Positions 1-6,716 of a stretch of DNA of 64,000 nucleotides are shown here, in pieces. Every line of letters starts with the position of its first letter. Position 1 is the stretch's first letter. A model generated the notes under the pieces. It saw only the letters and a list, made by a program, of their open reading frames with translations. It was not told the origin of the DNA and ran no database searches. The DNA comes from an uncultured Muribaculaceae bacterium (GTDB taxonomy: Bacteria; Bacteroidota; Bacteroidia; Bacteroidales; Muribaculaceae), in NCBI GenBank assembly GCA_910578385.1, contig CAJTQV010000004.1, forward strand, positions 132,083 to 196,082, read 5' to 3'. The translations under genes were made by a program, and so were the position numbers.

Positions 1-694
1 CCAATGTTTCTTCATATTTAAGCCGCGACTGGCTGTATGCCACCGCTTCCTCATTCACAAGATTGTCAATCTCGGCTTCGCGGAACATCTCGTCAAACTC
101 CCTGCTCTTGTATGCTTTTGAATCCTTGTCCATCTTATGCATGTTTTTAATAAGAAACAATATTTTGTCGTAGTCGGTTGTGCAGTTGTCCCAGTCATGT
201 TTTGCGTCGGCAAGATGAAGGAAGAGCATCCTGAAGAGATCCGAGTAGATCTCATGGCTGTGAATATCCATCAGCCGCACGTCGTGCATTGTTTTCTTAG
301 TCATGTGCGGGAAATGGAAGTCGACCAGAAAAATCGAATATACGGGTCTCAGCTCGTTGTAGTTGCCACCTTTCCTTCCCTGCATTGCCATGGCCTTGGA
401 TGAGTAGAACACCGTCCGGTTCTCAAAGAAATCATGGTAGACCTGCTGCATCTCCACGATGATATGCTCCTTTTCTTCTGCCGATACGCAGTATATGTCG
501 TACAGAATCCTTTTCCCGTCGGGTCCTTCGGGCAAGACCTCCTTGTCAAGGAAGGTAACATCTTTGACCTCTTTGCCCTCGGGCGCGAAGAGGATGTTGA
601 GGAATCTCAGCAGGATTCTTTTGTTTGCCTGTTCACCGAAGAGCTTTTTGAAAGCGAAGTCGGTCATCAGATTCATGAAAGTCTCTTTTCCCAT
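1..694 (-). CDS. Rpn-family recombination-promoting nuclease / putative transposase (PDDEXK_2), 3' end outside window
   Basis: The frame is open from the ATG at 692-694 to the window edge (231 codons seen) with no stop. The N-terminus has the family hallmark TDFAFKKLFG (residues 11-20). A PD-(D/E)XK core follows, with D66 in LYDIYC and E81-x-Q83 in VEMQQ. An FREAEID/SRLKYEETL segment near residues 204-231 leads into the C-terminal helices. Family members are DNA endonucleases that stimulate RecA-independent recombination; some are reported to act in phage defence. The missing C-terminus probably resembles the copy at 63783-64000. The 102 bases upstream are repeated upstream of the truncated copy at 2596-2880. 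The gene is next to, and transcribed away from, LRR gene A. Confidence 0.9.
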   Translation of the reverse strand, partial: MGKETFMNLMTDFAFKKLFGEQANKRILLRFLNILFAPEGKEVKDVTFLDKEVLPEGPDGKRILYDIYCVSAEEKEHIIVEMQQVYHDFFENRTVFYSSKAMAMQGRKGGNYNELRPVYSIFLVDFHFPHMTKKTMHDVRLMDIHSHEIYSDLFRMLFLHLADAKHDWDNCTTDYDKILFLIKNMHKMDKDSKAYKSREFDEMFREAEIDNLVNEEAVAYSQSRLKYEETL

Positions 695-796
695 CCGTCA
701 TATCTTTTTATTCTTGGCTAAATTACAAAAATCTCATCATATTACCAAATTCATGTTTTTACAAGTAAAAATTTTCATTATCTTTACGAAAAAATT
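695..796 (-). repeat. Conserved 102-bp leader of Rpn copies (copy 1)
   Basis: This block is repeated at 2881-2982 with about three mismatches. Similarity stops abruptly after TACGAAAAAATT at both sites. It abuts the start codon of both Rpn copies, so it travels with the gene and probably holds its promoter. In copy 2 the minus strand reads TATTTTTG, a fair -7 element; copy 1 has a base change there. Confidence 0.75.
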
Positions 797-804
797 CAAA
801 CACG

Positions 805-824
805 CTCTAAACAAATGTTTAGAG
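805..824 (+). promoter_or_regulatory. Perfect 8-bp-arm palindrome upstream of LRR A, operator candidate
   Basis: CTCTAAACAAATGTTTAGAG has two perfect 8-base arms around AAAT. It lies where the -33 element should be for the TATCTTTG at 844-851, so a bound protein would block or recruit polymerase. It is not flanked by a T-run, which argues against a terminator. The binding protein is unknown. Confidence 0.5.
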
Positions 825-843
825 GTTTTACTTTTATTGGTTG

Positions 844-851
844 TATCTTTG
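844..851 (+). promoter_or_regulatory. -7 element (TATCTTTG) of LRR A promoter
   Basis: This is an exact match to the Bacteroidetes TAnnTTTG element, about 53 bases before the ATG at 904. No exact TTTG occurs at the usual distance; that position overlaps the palindrome at 805-824. Confidence 0.55.
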
Positions 852-903
852 TACGTTGGTTCTCCTTAGAATCGCCACAAATTAACAAAAATAACAAATA
901 ACC

Positions 904-2400
904 ATGACAAAGATAATAACAACAATCATCTTGTTGGCAGTTGCAACAATCCCTGGCTATGCTAAGGAAGAGACTGACATTTCAAGAACATATTCGCACG
1001 CCGTGCCTGTAGATTTGGTTGAAGTTGACAATAAATCATTATCATTGCCCTCATACGCCATTGGTAGGCAAGATACTGAGATATCGGTATCATGCCGTAA
1101 ATCAAAATACAAGGCCGTGAATCTTGTGGGCTTCAAGGCCGTGACAGATGACTACGGCCAGTTGAAATCCATTTTGGAAGCCAATAAAGGTAATGAAATA
1201 GATTCCCTTGTTGTTGTTGGACCAATGAACAAGGATGACTTCAAGGCAATCTGGGACTGTGCTGTATATGGTAATATGCAAGTTCTGAATCTTGAGAACG
1301 CAACAATGGAGAACAATGCGATTCCGGATTATGCCATGTACGACCCCATACAGTTCGAGACAGGCTTCTGGCTTAAAATAAGACGTATCATTCTGCCGGA
1401 AGGTGTTGTAAGTATCGGGAAGGCCGCATTCCCATTCATGGGGATAGAAGAAATAAACATCCCTTCCACAATTAGAGAAATTGGCTCGACAGCCTTCGGT
1501 TATGACAGATGGCTAAACTGCGAAATAGTTATTCCTGAAGGTGTTGAGGAGATAAAGTATCAGACCTTTAACGAATGCAACCGGCTGACCATTGCACCAA
1601 CGCTTCCTAAGTCATTGAAAAGAATTGGAGAACACGCATTCTCCATGACAAGATTCGACAATCTTACGTTTCCGGAGGGTCTCGAGGAAATAGGTCAAGG
1701 TGCTTTTCAGAATACTGCACTATGCCATGTTACATTGCCAGAAACATGCTTGACTATCGGTCCCATGGCATTTCAGTTATGCTGGGCTATAGAAGAAATA
1801 AAACTTCCAGAAAATTTAGAAAGTATTCCCCAAGGGCTGTTTTCAATGTGTGACGGCTTGGAGAAATTGAAGATCAACAATAAATGTAAGCATATAGAAG
1901 ATGATGCCTTTATGTGGTGCGTAAAACTAAGTGACATAAGTTTCAATCAAGCCCTCGAGTCAATAGGCAATTATGCGTTTGACGGATGTGCACTAACTGT
2001 CATTAATCTTCCTCCAACATTGCAACAATTAGGTGCCTTGTGTTTCGGAGCCATGTCCTCTACGTTGCATGAAGTGAGATGTGCTGCAAGAATCCCTCCC
2101 ATTTGCGAAGAAGACACCCTTAATCCTGGTTGTGGTCCGTTCTCCCCACCGGATGAAAATGAAGAATTTACATTGTATGTTCCTTACGGTACAAAGACCG
2201 CATATTCCACTACATGGGGTTGGGATTGTTTTTTCAAGATTGAAGAAACAGATGAATTCCCATGGGCAGGTATCTATGATGCTGTAATCAGCGAAAAAAT
2301 ACAAGACAGCTCCACCTATGATTTATTCGGAAGACAGGTTGAAACTCCTATGCCTGGAAATATCTATATCAGGAATGGCAAGAAGATTCTTTTTAAATAG
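904..2400 (+). CDS. LRR protein A: BspA-type leucine-rich-repeat surface protein, mosaic
   Basis: The protein has 498 residues. A signal peptide (about 1-20, ending PGYA) is followed by a unique linker and then LRR_5/BspA-type repeats of the form 'LPEGVVSIGKAAF...' from about residue 155 to 420. Such proteins are secreted and bind host or bacterial partners. The tail (about 465-498) has YDLFGRQVE...GNIYIRNGKK, resembling the C-terminal sorting tails of type IX-secreted proteins; this is resemblance only. Residues from SHAVPVDLV to EEIGQGAFQ are nearly identical to LRR B. The central repeats then diverge, the FSPPDENEEF block is again identical to B, and the last 40 residues plus the 3' flank match LRR C. 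Base composition is more AT-rich than the housekeeping genes. Confidence 0.88.
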   Translation: MTKIITTIILLAVATIPGYAKEETDISRTYSHAVPVDLVEVDNKSLSLPSYAIGRQDTEISVSCRKSKYKAVNLVGFKAVTDDYGQLKSILEANKGNEIDSLVVVGPMNKDDFKAIWDCAVYGNMQVLNLENATMENNAIPDYAMYDPIQFETGFWLKIRRIILPEGVVSIGKAAFPFMGIEEINIPSTIREIGSTAFGYDRWLNCEIVIPEGVEEIKYQTFNECNRLTIAPTLPKSLKRIGEHAFSMTRFDNLTFPEGLEEIGQGAFQNTALCHVTLPETCLTIGPMAFQLCWAIEEIKLPENLESIPQGLFSMCDGLEKLKINNKCKHIEDDAFMWCVKLSDISFNQALESIGNYAFDGCALTVINLPPTLQQLGALCFGAMSSTLHEVRCAARIPPICEEDTLNPGCGPFSPPDENEEFTLYVPYGTKTAYSTTWGWDCFFKIEETDEFPWAGIYDAVISEKIQDSSTYDLFGRQVETPMPGNIYIRNGKKILFK

Positions 2401-2675
2401 TCTTTCGTGGAGCGGGTTCCGTCAATGCGCTTTCTATAGTATGTAGATTCCTTATATATCGATGGGCGGAGAATAACATGTTGCCTCCGCAAAAGATTTA
2501 AGTATCCTTCCGTTCGCATCTGTTTTGAAATATATTTGATATTTTTGCAGAGGGGTTTCTTGGTACGGAGGCTCCAGCCAAAACACTTCAGTATTTCAGT
2601 ATGGAATTACGATCTCAATCTTTGACAAGATATATATTGCCTCTGCGCGAGGGGGCTCGCTGCCGGGGCTGGCGG
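2401..2675 (+). repeat. Duplicated 3' flank of LRR C plus 5' end of the HipA-like gene
   Basis: The sequence after the LRR A stop closely tracks 8247-8516, the region after the LRR C stop: a TCTTTC start, a shared CGCTTTCTATAGTA block, the GCCTCCGCAAAAG motif, a TATTTTTGCAGAGGGG promoter-like stretch and the first codons of the HipA-like gene. Similarity ends at CTGGCGG (2669-2675), where Rpn sequence begins. LRR A and this flank were therefore copied together from the LRR C locus. Confidence 0.8.
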
Positions 2676-2880
2676 TATCCATGCGTTCAGCCTCGCGCCC
2701 ACGTTCCTCTCCAATGGCTATGCCGCGCTCGAAAGAACTGTTTGAGGCGTAGTCGACTGCCGCCAATGTTTCTTCATATTTCAGCCGCGACTGGCTGTAG
2801 GCCACCGCTTCCTCATTCACAAGATTGTCAATCTCGGCTTCGCGGAACATCTCGTCAAACTCCCTGCTCCTTTTTCCCAT
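2596..2880 (-). pseudogene. Truncated Rpn gene: N-terminal nuclease core deleted in frame
   Basis: The ATG at 2878-2880 gives MGK followed directly by the C-terminal segment RSREFDEMFREAEIDN. Compared with the intact copy (1-694), residues about 4-196, including the whole PD-(D/E)XK core, are missing in frame. The C-terminal helices and one GIAIGEER unit remain through ERMDTA. The frame then runs into antisense HipA sequence and stops after 94 residues. The ATG, leader and frame are intact, so a small C-terminal-only protein could still be made. Rpn systems in enterobacteria are reported to make a C-terminal small inhibitor (RpnS) from within the gene; this copy resembles that layout, but function here is inference. 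Confidence 0.75.
2601..2675 (+). pseudogene. 5' fragment of HipA-like kinase gene
   Basis: The fragment begins ATG and encodes MELRSQSLTRYILPLREG, identical to the start of the intact gene at 8441. A single G/T loss relative to 8491-8495 shifts the frame after LREG, and homology then ends at the CTGGCGG junction. It cannot make a kinase and marks a recombination breakpoint. Confidence 0.8.
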
Positions 2881-2982
2881 CCGTCAAATCTTTTTATTCT
2901 TGGCTAAATTACAAAAATATCATCATATTACCAAATTCATGTTTTCACAAGTAAAAATTTTCATTATCTTTACGAAAAAATT
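2881..2982 (-). repeat. Conserved 102-bp leader of Rpn copies (copy 2)
   Basis: This is the second copy of the block at 695-796, directly upstream of the truncated Rpn ATG. The minus strand carries TATTTTTG, a match to TAnnTTTG. Confidence 0.75.
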
Positions 2983-3094
2983 GCTATGGCGAATACCAAT
3001 CGGCTGAAAAGTATTCTTACCGGGAAGATTCGTGCTGACCGGAGGCTGGCATCTCTATGGTGAGGAAATTGTCGGGCAATATGAGGTATGGCGA

Positions 3095-3128
3095 TAGTAA
3101 TTTACAACATAAATAGTAGTTTACAACA
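3095..3128 (+). repeat. Direct repeat TAGTARTTTACAACA x2, period 19, upstream of the TPR regulator
   Basis: TAGTAATTTACAACA (3095-3109) and TAGTAGTTTACAACA (3114-3128) end two bases before the ATG at 3131. The 19-bp period would place both on a similar helical face. The first copy overlaps the CGATAGTAATT element also found upstream of LRR B and DUF3575. It could be a regulator-binding site or promoter duplication. Confidence 0.5.
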
Positions 3129-3130
3129 GA

Positions 3131-4897
3131 ATGAGGAAACTTATACTATTCATATTTCTGACACTGACATTGCTGTTTATGGTGATGTTTATTAGCTGTG
3201 GCCATAAGACCAAGGCTTGGGTTATGCTGGACAATGCGGAGAACCTGATGTCCTCATTACCTGATTCTGCCTTGGTTTTATTGTCATCTATAGATAGAGA
3301 AAGACTCGGAGATGATGAGGAAAAGGCTCGATATGCGTTATTGATGTCAATGGCCTTGGATAAGAACTATATTGACACAACCACTTTTGATGTCCTCCAA
3401 CCTGCAATAGACTATTACCTTGAGAACGGTTCTGCTGATGAAAGGCTGCGGACACTTTACTATCAAGGTCGTATATACCAGAATCAAAAGGATAATGATT
3501 TGGCCATGCAAAGCTTCATGCGCGGCAGGGAGTGTTTTGGACACTCCTCGGATACTCTGACAATGGCAAATCTTCTGGTTGCTCAAGGAACGATTTTAGT
3601 CACGACCTATAAGTTTGACGATTTTATTAATGTCAATCTTGAGGCTGCTGAATTATATGGTGAGTTGGGGCGTGACGACTATGAAATACTAAGTATTGCC
3701 AACGCTTTGGATGGCTGTATTGTAACCGGTGATAAAAATAAAGCTGACAGTATCATGTCGATAGCTCACAGCAAGGTCAAAATTAACCCTGAATATGCTT
3801 CTGAGATATCACCATACCTGCTGTCATATGCTATTAAATTTGGAGATAAAGAAGATATCGCCGATCTCCTGAATTATTATAGTCCGGCAGATTCCATTAA
3901 TGATATGACTAAAATTGATGTAGCTCAGGCTTATTTTAAAATTGGTGATATTGTTAAAGCTCATCAATGCTTGAATTCGATTGATTCCACCTCGGGTGCA
4001 AACGAATCTTTGAAATATTTAGCTGTTAAGACTGATATACTGGAACAAGCCGGAGACTATGCCGGAGCTCTGACTGCTTATCGGGATTTTTCCACCACTA
4101 TAGATTCTATTCATCAGAGTATATTTTCTCATGATTTATTGTTTGCCAAAGAACGTCATGAGATGGAGAAATCCAATCTGCTGAAACTTCATAAGAGAGA
4201 TAAGTTTATATGGCTTATCCTATGCTTTGTTTTTGTGTTGCTTATTATAGCCGGATATATTTATTACCGTTATCGATTAAGTAAAGCAAAGAACTTACAG
4301 GAAGAGCAAGAGAATAAAAGATTACAACTTGAACAAGAGAATCTAAAACGAGAAAACGAAAATCTTGAATTAAGAAATAATCAAGCCGAGCTGGAATGTG
4401 AACGACAATTATTGGTCGCAGAAAATCTCCGTCTAAAAATTGAACAATTAGAGGATGAAAGTGCATCCCTCAAAGAAATTCTGGAGAAAAGAAAAGATCT
4501 TGCCAAACCAATAGAAGATGCAATCAAAATAAGGATAGAAATGCTAAATGGTTTATTGGCCACACAGATTACAGACAATGATTCTTATGCCAAACCATAC
4601 GGGGCATGGAGAGACCGGATTATTCAGGATAAAGATGAGTTTATGAACACTACACGTCTTGCATTCAAAGTATCTCATCCCAGATTTATAGAATATTTGG
4701 AGGAACACATGCTGACTGAATCAGAAATCAATTATGTATGTCTTTATGCGATTGGGCTTCGTGGTAAAGAAGCCGGGGAATATATGCAACTGAAAAGACA
4801 TTACCATATAAGCAGTGATGTTCGCAAGAAACTTGGTATTGACGAGCATCAGACAAATTTAGGCATCTACATTCGTAAACTTATGAAGAATTTGTAG
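3131..4897 (+). CDS. Membrane-anchored TPR / coiled-coil / LuxR-like HTH regulator
   Basis: The protein has 588 residues. The N-terminus has a hydrophobic signal ending in a lipobox-like ISCG (C23). TPR-like helices span about 30-340. One transmembrane segment (about 360-380, WLILCFVFVLLIIAGY) leads to a Glu/Leu-rich coiled coil (about 385-460). The cytoplasmic end (about 525-588) has LTESEINYVCLYAIGLRGKEAGEYM and then HISSDVRKKLGI, in the layout of a LuxR/GerE helix-turn-helix. This architecture is common in Bacteroidales next to surface-protein genes and is thought to sense periplasmic signals. It lies between LRR A and LRR B, all on the plus strand. Which genes it controls is inference. 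Confidence 0.8.
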   Translation: MRKLILFIFLTLTLLFMVMFISCGHKTKAWVMLDNAENLMSSLPDSALVLLSSIDRERLGDDEEKARYALLMSMALDKNYIDTTTFDVLQPAIDYYLENGSADERLRTLYYQGRIYQNQKDNDLAMQSFMRGRECFGHSSDTLTMANLLVAQGTILVTTYKFDDFINVNLEAAELYGELGRDDYEILSIANALDGCIVTGDKNKADSIMSIAHSKVKINPEYASEISPYLLSYAIKFGDKEDIADLLNYYSPADSINDMTKIDVAQAYFKIGDIVKAHQCLNSIDSTSGANESLKYLAVKTDILEQAGDYAGALTAYRDFSTTIDSIHQSIFSHDLLFAKERHEMEKSNLLKLHKRDKFIWLILCFVFVLLIIAGYIYYRYRLSKAKNLQEEQENKRLQLEQENLKRENENLELRNNQAELECERQLLVAENLRLKIEQLEDESASLKEILEKRKDLAKPIEDAIKIRIEMLNGLLATQITDNDSYAKPYGAWRDRIIQDKDEFMNTTRLAFKVSHPRFIEYLEEHMLTESEINYVCLYAIGLRGKEAGEYMQLKRHYHISSDVRKKLGIDEHQTNLGIYIRKLMKNL

Positions 4898-5074
4898 GAC
4901 ATGATTCTCATGACTGATTTTTCTTTTCACAAACGCTAAATAAACCTGATTGTCAAACTTTGCGGATAGTTGTACAATAATCTATCTTTTTGTTGGGTAT
5001 AAATAGCTGTTATTTAGTATTATATGTTTATGAGCCGTCAAACTTTTCTTCTTGTTTGAAAATTTTCCCGATAG

Positions 5075-5082
5075 TAATTTTG
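5075..5082 (+). promoter_or_regulatory. -7 element (TAATTTTG) of LRR B promoter, within CGATAGTAATT
   Basis: It matches TAnnTTTG, 28 bases before the ATG at 5111. The preceding CGATAG makes the stretch identical to sequence 40-48 bases before the starts of the TPR regulator (3131) and DUF3575 (14124). The best -33 candidate is a TTG about 20 bases upstream. Confidence 0.55.
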
Positions 5083-5110
5083 CGATACTGAAACAATAAA
5101 ACGCAGTTAT

Positions 5111-6646
5111 ATGAAAAATTTTCTCATGTTAATTGGAGTATTTTTCTCCATTTGCATTCCGACCTTTGCCTCAAAGAGTGCAATCTATCTGCCATCAAAT
5201 TTTGAGGAGACAGAAATCATGGATGGTATTTCGCACGCCGTGCCTGTAGATTTGGTTGAAGTAGACAATAAATCATTATCATTACCCTTACACGCCATTA
5301 GTAGGCAAGATACTGAAATATCGGGATCATGTCGTAAATCGAAATACAGAGCCGTGAATTTTGTGGGCTTTAAGGCCGTGACAGATGACTACGGTCAGTT
5401 GAAATCCATTTTGGAAGCTAATAAGGGTAATGAAATAGATTCCCTTGTTGTTGTTGGACCAATGAACAAGGATGACTTCAAGGCAATCTGGAACTGTGCT
5501 GTATATGGTAATATGCAAGTTCTGAATCTTGAGAACGCAACAATGGAGAACAATGCGATTCCGGATTATGCCATGTACGACCCCATACAGTTCGAGACAG
5601 GCTTCTGGCTTAAAATAAGACGTATCATTCTGCCGGAAGGTGTTGTAAGTATCGGGAAAGCCGCATTCCCATTCATGGGGATAGAAGAAATAAACATACC
5701 TTCAACTGTGAGAGAAATTGGATCTACAGCATTTGGCTATGACAGATGGCTTAACTGCGAAATAGTCATTCCTGAAGGCGTTGAGGAGATAAAGTATCAG
5801 ACCTTCAACGAATGCAATCGACTGACCATTGCACCAATGCTTCCTAAGTCATTGAAAAGAATTGGAGAACATGCGTTTTCTATGACAAGATTCGACAATC
5901 TTACGTTTCCGGAGGGTCTCGAGGAAATTGGTCAAGGCGCGTTTCAAGATTGTGGACTTATCAGTGTACACCTTCCCGATACATGTTTGGTTATTGGAGA
6001 TATGGCATTTCAGTTGAGCAAAAAGATCAAAGATATAGTTATGCCTGCAAACCTCGAATGCATACCCTTTGGACTATTCAGCATGTGCGACGGTTTGGAA
6101 ACATTGAACATACATGCCAACTGTAAGCGTATAGAAGATTCCGCATTTATGTTGTGTGCAAATTTGCAAGAGATAAAATTTAATCAAAAGCTTGAAGTGA
6201 TTGGAAAAGACGCATTTTATGGGTGTGCATTAAATGCGGTTAATCTTCCTCCGGCATTGTGTCAATTGGGAATTTCAAGCTTTGCAGCCATGTCAAAGAC
6301 ATTGCACGAAGTGAAATGTGCGGCAAATATCCCTCCCGTTTGCAATAAAGATCCATTGAACCCGGATGAATTGCCATTCTCCCCACCGGATGAAAATGAA
6401 GAATTTACATTGTATGTTCCTTATGGTACAAAGACCGCATATTCCACTACATGGGGTTGGGATTGTTTTTTCAAGATTGAGGAAACCGATGAATTCCCAT
6501 GGGCTCGGATAGAAAACGTATCATCTGACAGAATAATGGACAATAGGTTTTACGATTTGCAAGGTCGTAAGGTGTATAAATTGTTACAGAATCAAATTTA
6601 TATCTGTAATGGTAAGAAATTTATCTATCGAGGCAGCAATCATTGA
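5111..6646 (+). CDS. LRR protein B: BspA-type leucine-rich-repeat surface protein
   Basis: The protein has 511 residues with a signal peptide (about 1-20, ending PTFA). It shares with LRR A a near-identical block from SHAVPVDLV through EEIGQGAFQ, then has its own version of the central repeats (for example DCGLISVHLPDTC). The FSPPDENEEF...WGWDCFFKIEETDEF block is again identical to A. Its tail differs: FYDLQGRKVY...QIYICNGKK, then RGSNH. The YDLQGR...NGKK pattern again resembles a C-terminal sorting tail. Expression probably starts at the promoter at 5075. LRR C follows 70 bp downstream with no visible terminator. Confidence 0.88.
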   Translation: MKNFLMLIGVFFSICIPTFASKSAIYLPSNFEETEIMDGISHAVPVDLVEVDNKSLSLPLHAISRQDTEISGSCRKSKYRAVNFVGFKAVTDDYGQLKSILEANKGNEIDSLVVVGPMNKDDFKAIWNCAVYGNMQVLNLENATMENNAIPDYAMYDPIQFETGFWLKIRRIILPEGVVSIGKAAFPFMGIEEINIPSTVREIGSTAFGYDRWLNCEIVIPEGVEEIKYQTFNECNRLTIAPMLPKSLKRIGEHAFSMTRFDNLTFPEGLEEIGQGAFQDCGLISVHLPDTCLVIGDMAFQLSKKIKDIVMPANLECIPFGLFSMCDGLETLNIHANCKRIEDSAFMLCANLQEIKFNQKLEVIGKDAFYGCALNAVNLPPALCQLGISSFAAMSKTLHEVKCAANIPPVCNKDPLNPDELPFSPPDENEEFTLYVPYGTKTAYSTTWGWDCFFKIEETDEFPWARIENVSSDRIMDNRFYDLQGRKVYKLLQNQIYICNGKKFIYRGSNH

Positions 6647-6716
6647 GTATAACTAATCAAATTTTCCTGTTGGCAGAATCAATTCTGACAATAGTGTGAT
6701 TAATACTTTTCATATT

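Noticed and set aside
2986..3063. 25-codon frame MANTNRLKSILTGKIRADRR...
   Set aside because: It directly follows the Rpn leader breakpoint and could be the remnant of an older gene, but it is too short and matches no family I can name.
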